Assembly (NCBI GenBank): GCA_014218235.1
Contig: CM024753.1
Span: 7,559,146-7,623,145 of the forward strand
Direction: 5' to 3'
Source: Colocasia esculenta
Taxonomy: Eukaryota; Streptophyta; Magnoliopsida; Alismatales; Araceae
DNA: 64,000 nucleotides
In this document: piece after piece, positions 11,006 through 22,459 of the stretch
Position numbering within the stretch: the first letter of the stretch is position 1
Layout: each line of letters starts with the position of its first letter
Notes under the pieces: generated by a model
What the model saw: only the letters and a program-made list of their open reading frames with translations
The model's database searches: none
What the model was told of the DNA's origin: nothing
Made by a program: the position numbers and the translations under genes

Positions 11006-12050
11006 GAAAGGAGGGGAAGCAGACAGGATTAGTAACCGTTGCGGGAAGTTACAATTTTGGCATCTTTGATGAAAATTTTGCCTTCCACGTGAACTTTTTT
11101 CTTCCCATAACAGTGTGGGAAGTTGAACAATTTTGGCAACATTTGATGTAATCTTTGCCTTCCAATCAACGTGGCCTATTTGTTTTCCACTTTTCCTTTC
11201 TCTTTGTTTTTTTTTTCTTCATATTTTTCTTTCGACTTAATTAGCTCACATCAATTACCTGACGCACATTTTAATATTTTATCTTAAATGATGTCAATTT
11301 AGGATTTACTGGTTTCTGAATAAAAAGATATCGCCAGTTAGATGACTATTAGATTTGAACTTACAAAGTTCCAAATTCTACATAAATTTAAGTATTACTA
11401 TAACATATTTCTTATTATAAAAAAAGAGGAATTTACAAATGAAAGAGCATTTGAGATCAAAGTTTTCACGTGGCCAAATGAGTAAATTTGAAAGTTCCAT
11501 AATCTACATCGCAAGGACATATAACACATTTAGCTAGGTTGTCATTCAAATAAAAATTGAAGAGACGTGATTTAAGTGTGTCTCTCAAGATGTATTGTCC
11601 TCATGCTTGGGGTTTTGTCTTTTAAAAGGACATATAACACATTTAGCTAGGTTGTCATTCAAATAAAAATTGAAGAGACGTGATTTAAGTGTGCCTCCCA
11701 AGAGGTATTGTCCTCATGCTTGGGATTTTGTCCTTTAAAAAGGCCCTCTTAAGAGAAGAGGTGAGACTCTTACTGATAAACACACACTTATTCTCACTAT
11801 CTTTCAATGTGAGATTAAAGAATACCTCTACAAAAATATATAGAGAAAAATATATAACACATCACATGAGAGTGGTGTGTATTATATATACACACCGTCT
11901 TTTGATTATACACATATTCTTACATGGATTGGCTCCAAATCTTTCTCAAAACATATGGTGGTGCACAAAACGAGGGTCATGTTTCGGTGAAAAATTGGAA
12001 ACTGGAAAGGGTATCATGAAGGTGCTTTGCTGGCTGGGCCTCATATATTA
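11006..12050. other. AT-rich intergenic DNA with a tandem duplication
   Basis: No gene is recognised. T-rich tracts dominate 11170-11260. The only clear structure is the 113-bp tandem duplication at 11513-11738. The frame at 11689-12063 overlaps this duplication and has no recognisable motif. Confidence 0.5.
11513..11738. repeat. 113-bp tandem direct duplication
   Basis: The block starting AAGGACATATAACACATTTA at 11513 recurs at 11626 with a few substitutions (GTGTGTCTCTCAAGATG versus GTGTGCCTCCCAAGAGG). Two copies only. Confidence 0.9.
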
Positions 12051-12920
12051 CTTCCATTATTAGTAGGAGAAGGCTAAGTCCAATACATACGAATGGGCCT
12101 GCTTTTTTTGTCTCGATTCCTTGATACGACGGAATTTCTAGAATGGAGTTAGTAGGCCTCTCGATAGATTCATGTGATGCATCCAAAAGGACAAAGAAAT
12201 TCGACCTATCACTACATAAATGAAAATAAGATGTCAAAAATGAAATATACGGGTTAGGATGAAATGTAGTTGGGAAGGGAAAATCTCGCCGCTCAAGGCC
12301 AAAGCCCACTAAGCTCAATACTAAGCTAAATGTGGCTAAGAAAGAAAACAGACCTAGTTATCCAACTAACATGTTGTCTAAGGAAATCAGACAATAAGTC
12401 TTGCCCACACTGAGTGCACTCTCAAGCCCCATAACATCGACCCAGAGAAAGTCTCGAGAGATAAACTCCGACAAAGATCCCAAGTGGACAGCTCATGGGC
12501 AATAGATCAAGAACTGCAAAAAGGTTGGGAATTTCCCGATTAGGCTCGGCCGCAACCAAATTAACAAGCCCTTCTATGTCCTACCCATGTCATCCACCAT
12601 ATTCAATGTGCATCAATGGGAGAGTTAATTGACACCTATTAAATCCCTAATGAGCCCTCCGATGAAGGTAAGTAACCCCCAAGTTTCAACCCTTTTCTTT
12701 ACTAGTGGAGAACGATCTTGAGTCGTCTCTCTTTTTAGTTGTTTTGACTTTGCTATTGACTTAAACGTTAGAAGGTGATCCTTTAAGATAAGTCCTCTCC
12801 CCCCCCCCCCCCGAGGCAAGATCTCCTTTGCGTAGACTCCACCCAAGCGAGTTCGTAGTATCTCTGTTGTTAGATATCATTCGACAATCTGTAAAAAGAC
12901 TCGAGATCAGTCCTTTTCGG
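12051..12920. other. Possible LTR fragment
   Basis: The stretch around 12690-12890 (ATTGACTTAAACGTTAGAAGG, a C run at 12799-12812, then CGAGGCAAGATCTCCTTTGC) resembles the R/U5 region of some plant gypsy LTRs. No TG...CA boundaries or TSD could be defined and no coding part is present. The identity is tentative. Confidence 0.3.
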
Positions 12921-12939
12921 TGTTGTTTAGAATCAACTA

Positions 12940-13300
12940 TACAGATTAAGGGGGATAAGAATGAAACATACTTATTAATAATGTAATACTGTACTGTTTA
13001 GTAAACACAAAAGTTAGGAATGAAATATGTAAGTTATGAGCATAGTTGGTTGGCTCGGATTGGATTCTCCAAGCACAGTACAACACCGATTTAGTGTAGT
13101 TTGATCTTATTCTTAATTAAATTTTAATAATAAAAATTTTGCAAAATAAGGAACATTTTTACTGTGCTGTGCCCACAACACGGGCAACCATGGTTATGAG
13201 TAGACTATAGAATATACAAATATTTCATTCCTAACGTATATACTTTATTCATGTCTCTTTTGTTTCATTTACAAAATGTACTTCATTTATAACTCATATT
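12940..13300. repeat. MITE-like inverted-repeat element
   Basis: A perfect 16-bp inverted repeat (GTTAGGAATGAAATAT at 13013-13028, its reverse complement at 13220-13235) lies within a larger, imperfect inverted repeat of similar GAATGAAAC-type words. This resembles a decayed MITE. Outer ends and TSD are not defined. Confidence 0.4.
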
Positions 13301-14640
13301 ATTTCATTCTAATTCTCTATTTTTTTATTTAAATGCTTTATGTATTATTCCTATGAAGGGTTTGGGTTTTTTTTTTTGTCTAAATAAACTAGTAAGTTGA
13401 GGAAAGGGTGCACTTGGGCTTGTATGGCGTAGATAGACACACAAGAGTCGTGTGTTCTCAGATAGCTAAAAGGGCAAGGACATGCGGTTCCTTGAAACCC
13501 ATGGCAAAGAAACAAGACTTTCCAATTCAAACAACTAATATGATGCCTTTGGACTCCCATCTAGGTAGTCCTTGCATCAATCTCACAAATCTACATTATA
13601 TTGGGCATCAATTCGATCTATAACTTAAAAATAGGGCATTTCCCCCCCCCCCCCCCCCCAATTTGAACGATTAAACCAATGGATTTGCTATACATAGATG
13701 TTCCTAGCCTTAATTATTTTCATTTACGTATTATGCATTTTATGATAGAGAACTTTTATAGACCCACGGTACACAACCCACAACTTTCACTATAGAAGTC
13801 AAATTTATTAGACACTAGTTGTATATCCGTGCGTTAACTTTTTTAGATTTATATAAATATTATTTTGAATAAGATACAAAATGAAAATGAATTTTTAAAT
13901 AGAATATGTAGAGTTAATTTCTTAATAATATATATTTTGAGCCTCAATTGTAATAGTAAAACATAATCATATGTCCGTGTCATGTATTGGATTTTTAAAA
14001 ATTTTGAACAAATATTTTTTAAAATTATATAATTGTGATATTTTAAATTAAATAAATATTTTTAGTTTTAGATATAAAGATAGAGAAGTCTATGTAATAT
14101 GTGGTTTCTATGTAAAGTGAAGAGGAGATAGAGATCGCGAAGGAAGAGAGAAAGAGAGAGTTGATTTTTATGCGGAGGAAGGAGATCATAGAGGGTAGAG
14201 AGAGAAAGAGAATTAGGTTTAAATGAAGAGTTTTATTTGTGGAGAGAGAGACCATAGAGGGAAGAGAGATAAAAAAAATAGTTAGATTTAGACGAAGAAT
14301 TTTATTTGTGTCATGTGAGGTTCTATATTGACATACCAAACTATGTTTTAGTAATATACTAGTAGAGTTCCCATGTGATGCACGTATGTTCATTTAAAAA
14401 AAAGTTAGGTCTGCACAAAAAGGAGGGGGCAATTGCCTCGTCGTCCTTTCACCCTCATCATCTGTGCTAGTTTGTAACATAAAAAAAGTGAAAAATAAAG
14501 GAGCATAGTTCTTTGCTTGCCACGTGGTAGCAGAGAATTTTGTTTCAGTAATATAGTATAGATATAGATTTCAACCCATTTCTCTTAATACCTAGTAATT
14601 TAAAAGTTAGACCCTTTCCCCCATGTGTAGTTAAGTTGGA
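13301..14640. other. AT-rich intergenic DNA, no gene recognised
   Basis: Contains an 18-base C run at 13642-13659 and a GA-rich stretch (about 14110-14270) that produces the minus-strand frame 14043-14393. No domain is recognisable. The words TATACTAGTAGAGTTC near 14355 and ATATAGTATAGATATAG near 14550 look like the ends of old DNA transposons but cannot be paired with confidence. Confidence 0.45.
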
Positions 14641-14644
14641 AATA

Positions 14645-15020
14645 ATTCAATTAAGTAACATTTTACAATTTTTTTACAGTCCCCCATTTAAATATTGGAT
14701 TTTTATTAAAATAATTATATTATTATTAAAATAATTATATTATTATTAAAATAATCATATTAAAACATATTTTTCAAAATAGTCATCAAACTTACCACGT
14801 CGACAAATTAGTGACCGAACAACTGAACAACAAGAGAAATGATTAGCATTGACGTTGCCGAAGTCGATGCTACTATCGATGTTGGAGAAGTCGACACTAG
14901 TGTCAGAGTTACAAAACCCGACACTAGTGTCGGAATCAACAATGTCGACACAAGTGTCGATGTTACCAACACAGACACCATTTTAAGCCTAAAACATTGG
15001 AGAATAGGAGGAGGAGATCT
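14645..15020 (+). repeat. Dispersed repeat with a 27-bp minisatellite, copy 1
   Basis: An AT-rich leader (ATTAAAATAATTATATT repeats, then TTTTCAAAATAGTCATCAAA) is followed by a 27-bp tandem array at 14853-14987. The same arrangement occurs in inverse orientation at about 37060-37400, so this is a dispersed element rather than a chance array. The unit is a multiple of three and its core CGACACTAGTGTCG is a perfect palindrome. The open frame 14839-15039 reads a nine-residue repeat with a conserved VDTSV core. No function is assigned. Confidence 0.7.
14853..14987 (+). repeat. 27-bp palindromic minisatellite, five units
   Basis: Units begin at 14853, 14880, 14907, 14934 and 14961, each 27 bases. 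Three central units carry CGACACTAGTGTC or CGACACAAGTGTCG, a perfect or near-perfect palindrome. Confidence 0.85.
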
Positions 15021-15349
15021 AACGACGACACAATTTTAAATTGAAAAAAAATCTACGAATTCTTTGGTCGAGTGAGCATCTGGGAATCAGAAATAGAATA
15101 AGAAGAGGAGGAGGAGAAACAAGAATGATAATTAATATTAATCTTTTCAAGTATGTGTGTAAGATTTCTGATGAACTCATCTAGTTTAATGTTGCATTTT
15201 TTAAAAGAAAATAAGACAAAATTGAGAAGTGCCTTGGTGGTTTTAAGTGTAAGTCCTGAAATAATTTTATCCCCTCATTTTCTACACACTTTTAGTCATT
15301 AACTTCTCATACCACTGTCTTAGAGGTGATTACGCCATACCCGTCAATA

Positions 15350-15550
15350 TGTTCAAATCAAAAGTACATCAAAATAAGTCCAAACTTGGTCAACACATGT
15401 TTATATTTAACATGTTCAAATTACAAGTACATCAAAATGATATGTCTAAATCATAAGTACATCAAAATAACAAACCACAAGTACATCAAAATAACATGTC
15501 GAAACCACATACATCAAAATCATCAAGTACATAAGAAGTATATAGATCAA
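15350..15550. repeat. Degenerate AAGTACATCAAAAT tandem repeats
   Basis: The word AAGTACATCAAAATAA recurs about six times at irregular spacing of roughly 22-70 bases between CATGTC/CAAACCA spacers. It is a degenerate short tandem array and has no coding signal. Confidence 0.7.
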
Positions 15551-16075
15551 AATAATTGTGAAAACTATCTCTTCTTGCCCTTTTTAGATACTTTGATCAA
15601 TGCCACGACTACGATGCTACTTTTGCACCTCGCAATAAGCATCAACCACTGTCTCTGACTGTGTCTGTGGCTGTGTCTCTGACACTAAGATATCGTCAAC
15701 TAATTATGATTGTGTTGTCTCATAATCCATATCCTCTGATATCGTATCTAATGTCTCTCCAAGTACCTCAGACTGACTTTGCTCTGCTAGTGTGCTAGTT
15801 GAACCTTTATGACGTCGCAAGAGCATATGAAGGCTTAACGAGTGACATGGAAGGATACTGTGAAAGGCCTAGTTAGCGACATTGCAAGTGGGTGTAGACC
15901 TTCAATTGAAAATTAATAATCTTTTCAAAAGTTAATCACACCCTAATGTATTTGATATAAATGAAAGTAACAACTCACCATACATTATAATCTGCAGATA
16001 GACCATAGGCATAGAATTCATATTGTACATCCATCTCATTAGCATAATAGAAATCAGTGGAATCAACGTCATCAT

Positions 16076-16430
16076 TCAATACACGTGTAAAAACTCTAAC
16101 TGGTTGTTGATACTCATAGTCTTGAGTATACATGTTGCCCATAGAATGATCGTGTCGTTGCCTTGATTGGGTATATTATCAAAAATTTTCTTCTTCAAAT
16201 ATAATTGTATAGTAGATATATGTGAAGGATACAAATCGAACATATTTTCAATCGTCTCATAATCTTCAACTCTTACTGTAATATACTCCCTCATAGAAAT
16301 TGGCCACTTGTATGTTATATAAATCTTAATACGAATTTCATCATACTTTGTCAAAACATATAATTTTTTTATCAACTTAGAATAAATGGTGTCTTTCTTT
16401 ACACACAAAATGTGCACAAAGCTTCATTCA
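16076..16430 (-). pseudogene. MULE (MuDR-like) transposase N-terminal fragment
   Basis: The frame resembles the N-terminal domain of plant MuDR-type transposases. It has KLIKKLYVLTKYDEIRIKIYITYKWP followed by EDYETIENMFDLYPSHISTIQLYL, matching the pattern of a CKL...SYRYP segment and a DDE-V-MFD...IELY segment known from that family. Only this portion is present. No zinc-knuckle or DDE transposase core follows, and sequence beyond 16076 is out of frame. The assignment rests on pattern similarity and is moderate. Confidence 0.45.
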
Positions 16431-17097
16431 TATTGAGCTTTATGATCCTCAATATGAAGTACATCATCACAATAACACATAAGGGAATGTTTGAACTTGT
16501 AACACCCGAAATTTAAATAATAATAAAATATTGAACATTAAAAAAGATATTAATTTTAAATTAACATAAAAGATACAAGAACATGATTACAGTTGAATCT
16601 AGAATCCTTTTACATAATTTATGTGATTTCGGTACTATCTTCAGATGTGCGCATCCCGACAGGGCGACATCAGAATTCGATAATAAAAGTAAAATCTAAC
16701 AACATCATAATTATCAAAAAACTGTACTGATATAAAAAAAAATATGGATAATCTGAATTATTGATGCACATATATTCAAATTAAGCCGACATAATGATTT
16801 TTGGGGCAATTTTCACCCGACTGAAAATTAATCTGAAAAATTAAACTAAAATCATCATAATTTGAATTATAACTCAATTAGCTTATGCTTAAAATTTCAA
16901 CTTAATTGAACATCATCTAGTTAGAAAATTATTAACCTAAACTAATTAAATAGAATTATGTAATGACATTACGTAAGCTCCCTTACGTAAGAGACTTGGG
17001 GGTTAGTGGTTAAGGCAACGTGTGTTTTGGGTAATCTTTATCTAGGTTGGCTGTGGAAGGATAATGATCACCCTCCTCTTATAAACTCCCCATCCAG

Positions 17098-17350
17098 TTC
17101 TTCTTCTTCTTCCTTCACTTCTTCTTCTGCTACTTCTTCCTTCTTCCGCTACTTCTTCTTCACCGATTCTTCTTCTTCTTCCACTTCTCTTCCCTACCTC
17201 CACCGAACACCACTGTATTCTCTTCTTCCTGCATTCTTCTTCTTCTTTTTCTTCCAACTTCTTCTTCTGCTTCTTCCACTTTTTCTTCTTCTGCTACTTC
17301 CTCTTCTTCTTTGTCTTCTTCATACCACTTCTTCTTCTTCACCGCTTCTT
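17098..17350 (+). repeat. CTT/TTC-rich low-complexity tract in the solo LTR
   Basis: About 250 bases dominated by TTC/CTT triplets, giving Ser/Phe/Leu-rich frames on the plus strand and Glu/Lys-rich frames on the minus strand. It follows the TATA-like motif by some 20 bp, so it may be the LTR leader. It is not a gene. Confidence 0.85.
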
Positions 17351-17620
17351 CCTCCTACCACCACCACCATACGATAGAAAGAGAGAAATAGGTGCAGAGG
17401 CAAGGAAGAGAGAGAGAAGGAGGCTTCAGTACTCGGAGAAGAGAGAAAGAAGAGAGATGAGGAGCTTAGGAAACTCATCCCCACCCGACGGCCATGCCCA
17501 ACAAATAAGTAGGTTCCTCTCTATCATTCTCGATTGTACATCTTTGTTCCAATGCCTGATTAGATTGTGTAAGGCAAGTTTTATGATTCCGACTTTTTGT
17601 TGAGGAGTCGGAGTTCCCGA

Positions 17621-17730
17621 CTTCGACTTCCATAAAGTCGGAATTCCATACTTCGACTCCCATGAAGTCGGAGTACTCGACTTCGACTCCCATAAAGACT
17701 GAGTTCCAGACTTTGACTCCCATGAAGTCC
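17621..17730 (+). repeat. 30-bp tandem array, about four units
   Basis: Units start at 17621, 17651, 17681 and 17711 with the core CTTCGACTCCCATGAAGTCG, itself an imperfect palindrome. On the minus strand each unit would read ten residues (FMGVEVWNSD type). Given the LTR context a protein is unlikely. Confidence 0.9.
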
Positions 17731-18769
17731 TTGTATTTTTCTGTCAGGTCTGCTGCTTTCAGAAGTGTCTGCAGATATCTTGCGAGACTGAAACTCATAC
17801 CTTATTTACATTCCATATCATAACATTATAACATTTACTTAAGATATTACATGTTAATAAGGAAGTACCCCCCATTTGAACCTAATAAAAATATCAGAAA
17901 AATTATATCTCTTGCTAATAAAAGGTCAACTTTTCCACTGAAGAAGAAAATCACGATTTTGGTGATTCCATCAAAATAACATCTTTCTAATCTCTCATAA
18001 TTTGGCCTACCTAAAAGTCTCGTAATTCAAATAAATCTAATAGAATGCTAGAAATTCAAAGTCCGACAAAAAAGGATAAGCACACATATGACTTCTCCAG
18101 GGAGCCCTCTCCTACTAAAAAAGAAGTCAACATGTCCATCCCTTATTTTACATTAATATGACTTTTACATTGATATGTTATTATCTCCAATTCTAAATAA
18201 GAATTAGTAATTGAATGATTCTATCGACCATATTGATTTCATGACTATCCTCGTGATGTATTCTTCTGTTGACTTTTCGATAAAAGGTTTGAGACTTAAT
18301 ATGTTAAGTAAGCCTAAGTACCATATCACATAGCTATTCTCTAAAGCCTAAAAAGGAGTAGAAAATGCTACATGATATCTCTAGAACTTGTAAGTTTAGT
18401 CCGTCTTGTAACTACAACCGGTGTTTCGACATAGTAATATCGTTTGGAAATTCTGTTTAGCATTTGATTCGCAAACTGACTTGATACATCAACTCCCCAT
18501 TGACTTCTGAAAGAATTATACCTCGAATTTGTTTCACTATCATAAACCTCTCATATTGCATAATTGTGTTATCCCTTGAAATTCCAATCATCCCAACTCT
18601 TTTAAGATTCTTATACAGTCTTTTACATGTGTCTTATCCTTGAAACTCTAAAGTGTTGCATAACTGTCCGGGAACATAACAATAATGAATGTGTACTTAC
18701 TGTTTGGGTCTTCAGACTTTATTGGATCAAGATGCTTATGGGGCAAGTCCAAGTCCTTGGAAGGAACAC

Positions 18770-18985
18770 CGAACTCGGCCACTGAATCGGACATGATTTG
18801 AATATACCCGTTGCGAATGGATCTTCCAAACCAGCCACTGAATCGGTCTATTCGAATATACCCATCGAGAATGGATCTTCCAAACTCGGCCACTGAATCG
18901 ATCTATTCCAATGTACCTGTTGAGAATGGATCTTCCAAACCCGGCCACTGAATCGATCTATTCGAATATGTTCTGTCGAGAATGG
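18770..18985 (+). repeat. 55-bp tandem array, about four units
   Basis: The core GGCCACTGAATCG recurs at 55-56 bp spacing (the CCACTG words end at 18784, 18840, 18895 and 18950), with GAATGGATCTTCCAAAC between. It lies within the solo LTR and is non-coding. Confidence 0.9.
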
Positions 18986-19621
18986 ACCTACTGAGTGTCT
19001 CAGCATCGGACACTACCTATTGCTTGATTGATGAATTATATGTTATTGTTTCCCATCAGCATGACATAACTAGTTTGCACTTACTGTCAGTACATGTTCA
19101 ATGGACTGCTAGATAGTGATTACCCATTTGATAATAATGGCATGTCGTTATGTGTTTGACACTTATTGTTTTGATTCAGTTCATTAACGTATCGATTTAA
19201 TATTACATGGTTTAATACTATACATCTTGATTTGCATTATTCTTCCCTTCTTGAACACTGTTAATTGTTATCCTCGTATGCAGTAAAATTTCCTTGATTC
19301 CAATATCTATTTTCTTGTTATTAAAGGATAAATCCTACTGGGCAAGACTGCTCATACCTACTCTTTTTCCAGTATACATCAGCTCTAGAAAGCGGGGCAA
19401 GAAATTGTGTGCGGAGAGATCAACACTTGTTATGTCTGACCTTTGAAATACGGTTTAGGAATCATGTAATTATCTCCACTTGAGGAATGACTGTTAAATA
19501 TATATTATATTTTAAGTCATGACCTCGAGCAATTTCTGCTCCAATTTTTTTTTATCTTGTTCTCATTTCATGTTCAATCGCGTCTCAGCATTATGGAAAT
19601 ATTAAATGGCGGAACGTGACA

Positions 19622-19949
19622 GAACTAGTCATAACCTATAATGTTTACCAAATTAAAATCAGTACACCATCACATTAAATAACGTTTGAACTAATCATAA
19701 TCTATACTGTTTAAAAGATTAAAATTATTCAAATTATTCAACTAAAGTAAAACAATATTTGATATGTAAGTTCTATAAGCAAGTTCAAATTTATGATATG
19801 CAAAGTTAACCCTGAAGAGAGTTTAGCCCCGTAATATAGGTTAATAATAATAGATGTCTTTATCCCAAAATTTAAAAGAAAAACCATCATAAATAATTAC
19901 TCTAAGATAAGTGGTGGAATTTGAAAAGTAAAATTTTGGAAACATTTAA
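19622..19949. other. AT-rich DNA between solo LTR and LINE
   Basis: No gene. Holds the right-hand GAACT TSD and two copies of a GAACTA(G/A)TCATAA(C/T)CTATA word (19622 and 19688). It also has ATTCAACTAAAGTAAAACAAT near 19737, which recurs on both sides of the big gypsy insertion (22418, 36706). That identifies the older host repeat into which the elements inserted. Confidence 0.5.
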
Positions 19950-20867
19950 AAATCATCTAGTAAAAAAAATTAGAATTTAGACCAAGAAGTTAATGTAATG
20001 TGGAATAATGTTACAAATTGTATAAAGAATGTAACAAAACAACTCTTATATGAATCTAAAGGCAAAACGAATGTAGAAAGAGAGACTTGGTGGTGAAGTG
20101 AAGAAATTCAAAATACTATTAGAGTTAAAAGAGATTTTTTTAAGGCTTGGAAAAGTAACAAAAATAGTCAAACTTTAGAAGCTTATAAAATAGCTAAAAT
20201 TAAAGAGAGCTAAAAGAATAGTTAGTGAAGCTAAATCAAAGGCGTTTGAAGAATTATATAATAAATTAGGAACCCGAGAGAGTGAAAAAGATATATTTAT
20301 ACTTGCTAAATTAAGAAAAAAGAAAAGTAGAGATCTAGATCATGTCCGTTGCATTAAGGATGAAAATAAAAATGTTTTAGTTAAGGATCTAGAGGTAAAG
20401 AGAGATGGTGTAATTATTTTCAGAAATTACTTAATGGAGATTGCTTAAGGATGTCTCTTTAGAAGAGAATCATGAGTCAACAAAATGTGATAAATATCAA
20501 TATTTCAGGCATATTAAGATGTCAGAAGTGGGTGATGCTTTAAAAAAAATAAAATTAGGCAAGGCCTTAGGACCGGATGGCATACCTATTGAAGTGCGGA
20601 AAGCCTTAGAAGACAATGGTATTAAGTGGTTAACTAAATTTTTCAATAAAATTTTGAAGGAACGGAGAATGCCAGAAGAATGGAGAAAAATTGTTGTAGT
20701 TCCTTTCTATAAAAAAAATGGGATATTCAAAATTGTAATAATTACTGTGAAATTAAGCTTATGAGTCACATTATGAAACTTTGGGAACGAGTAATCGAGA
20801 AACGAATGCGATGTATGACTATTGTATTAGAAAACCAGTTTGATTTTATGCCACATAGATCTACTAC

Positions 20868-21233
20868 TAGGGGTGTTCACTATTCGGTTCAAATCGAAAA
20901 ATCAAACAGAATCGACAATTTGGTTCGGTTTGGTTCGAGTTAAGAGGCCCCTCGGTTTGGTTCGGTTTCCCATTGTGAAATCGAGATAAACTGAATATAT
21001 AGAAAAATAAATAATAACATATCATATCACAATAAGTTCTATAGCGCAGTTGTTTAGTGAACTAAAAATTTTATGGGAGGTGGGGGGTTTGATTCTCACA
21101 AGTGATTTAAAAACCTCCTTTTTAATGTTTTCAGTTCAAACTGGTTCGGTTCGGTTTGAAAAAATTTCGATTTGGTTTCGGTTTGGCAAGAAAATGGGTC
21201 AAACCAAACCAACCCGACCCGTGAACACCCCTA
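20868..21233. mobile_element. hAT-like MITE with tRNA-like core, copy 2
   Basis: Perfect 13-bp TIRs: TAGGGGTGTTCAC at 20868-20880 and GTGAACACCCCTA at 21221-21233. A perfect 8-bp TSD, TCTACTAC, lies at 20860-20867 and 21234-21241. The 8-bp TSD and TAGGG TIR start are hAT features. Taking out the element plus one TSD rejoins the LINE RT frame at RSTT, which independently proves the boundaries. Subterminal parts are rich in GGTTCGGTTT. The centre holds A/B-box-like sequence. No transposase is encoded. Confidence 0.93.
21042..21096 (+). repeat. tRNA-like boxes in MITE copy 2
   Basis: An A-box-like TAGCGCAGTTGTTTAGTG starts at 21042. A B-box-like GGTTTGATTCT starts at 21086, 44 bp downstream. 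Sequence and spacing parallel those of copy 1 (10019/10061), so this core is part of the element family and not an independent insertion in one copy. Confidence 0.6.
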
Positions 21234-22380
21234 TCTACTACAAAAGTTGTTTTCTTATTACAACAGTTAATGAAGAAGTATAGAGAGATGAGAAGAGATT
21301 TATATATGGTTTTCTTGATTTGGAGAAGGCATATGATCGAGTACCGAGAGATTTGATTTGGTAAACATTAACAAAGAAAGGAGTTTTTCAAGGATATGTT
21401 GACTTGATCCAGGATATGTACAAGGGTGACACTACTAGTGTGAGAACTATTACTGGAGGGATTTGTAAATTTTCTGTCACGGTAGGTTTGCATCAAGATT
21501 CTGCTCTAAGCCCATATCTCTTGCTCTGGTTATAGACGAGGTAACTAAGCAATTGCGTGATGATATCCCTTGGTGTATGATATTTGTTGATTATATTGTC
21601 TTAATTGATGAGAGTATTGATGGTTTAAATGCTAAGTTAGAAAGTTGGAGGCATGCCTTGGAATCTAAAGGTTTTAAAACTAGTAGGAGTAAGTCATAGT
21701 TTATGCACTGTAATTATAATAATAAAGGGTGTTACAGGAAGATATGGTTCAGATTGATGAACAATACATTCCTAAGAGTAGTAGCTTTCGATACTTAGGG
21801 TCTATCATCCAAGAGAATGGGGAGATTTATGATGATGTGGCACATAGGATTAAAGCAGGTTGACAAAAATGGAGAAGTGCATCAGAAGCCCTTTGTGATC
21901 GTCGCATACCAGTGAAACTTAAATGAAAGTTTTATAGAACGGCAGTGAGACTTACTTTATTATATGGTACCGAGTGTTGGGCAGTGCGAAAGGAATACAT
22001 TAACAAAATATGTGTAGCGGAGATGAGGATGTTGAGATGGATGTGTGGTAAGACTAAGAAAGATAAGATTAAGAATGAATGCATCCATGAGGATTTGGAG
22101 ATAGCTCCAATTGATAGAAAAATGAGAGAAAATAGACTTAGGTGGTTTGGACACGTGCACCGTCGCCCTAACTCGGTGCCGATTAAAAGATGTGACAAAA
22201 TCTTAGTGGATACCAGTAAAAGAGCTAGGGGAAGGCCTAAAATGAGATGATGCGATATTATTAGGAAGACTTGGACTTCTTGAGTTTAAACACGACTATA
22301 GCACTTGATAGAAATTTTTGGCGGAAAAGAATTCACGTAGCCGACCCCAAATAATGGGATAAGGCTCTTATGATGATGAA

Positions 22381-22459
22381 GTTCAATATACAAGATTAAA
22401 ATCAATTAAAATCATTCAACTAAAGTAAAACAATATATGACATGCAACTTCAAATTTAT
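22381..22459. repeat. Host AT-rich tandem repeat, left flank of gypsy insertion
   Basis: Contains AGTTCAATATACAAGATTAAA and ATTCAACTAAAGTAAAACAAT words that continue after the insertion (36578-36730). TTTAT at 22455-22459 is the left TSD of the gypsy element. Confidence 0.6.

Larger units (their letters stand above)
16498..19621 (+). mobile_element. Solo LTR (3.1 kb) with 5-bp TSD
   Basis: The termini are TGTAACACCC at 16498 and GGAACGTGACA ending at 19621. The flanks are GAACT at 16493-16497 and GAACT at 19622-19626, a perfect 5-bp TSD. No internal domain, PBS or second LTR is present, so this is a solo LTR left by LTR-LTR recombination. A TATA-like TTATAAACT near 17079-17087 in plus orientation is compatible with a plus-oriented LTR. 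The size suggests a Tekay/Del-like gypsy family. It contains a CTT-rich tract, a 30-bp array and a 55-bp array. Confidence 0.85.
19950..22380 (+). pseudogene. RTE-type LINE reverse-transcriptase remnant
   Basis: Order on the plus strand: a linker (SKGKTNVERETWW, EAKSKAFEELYNKLGTRESEKDIFILAKLRKKKSRDLDHVRCIKDE), RT motifs (LGKALGPDGIPIEV, RMPEEWRK, SHIMKLWERVIEKRMR, ENQFDFMPHRSTT, FLDLEKAYDRVPRDLIW, GLHQDSALSPYL), and the C-terminal MLRWMCGKTKKDKIKNE / RWFGHVHRRP segment. The 3' end (CGTAGCCGACCCCAAATAATGGGATAAGGC followed by TGATGATGA) matches plant RTE-clade LINEs. The FADD catalytic box is changed to FVDY, and there are many stops and frameshifts. The endonuclease half is missing (5' truncation, typical of LINEs). 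A MITE interrupts the RT between RSTT and the following helix. Confidence 0.85.

Noticed and set aside
17006..17377. 123-residue Ser/Phe/Leu-rich frame
   Set aside because: Produced by the CTT microsatellite within a solo LTR.
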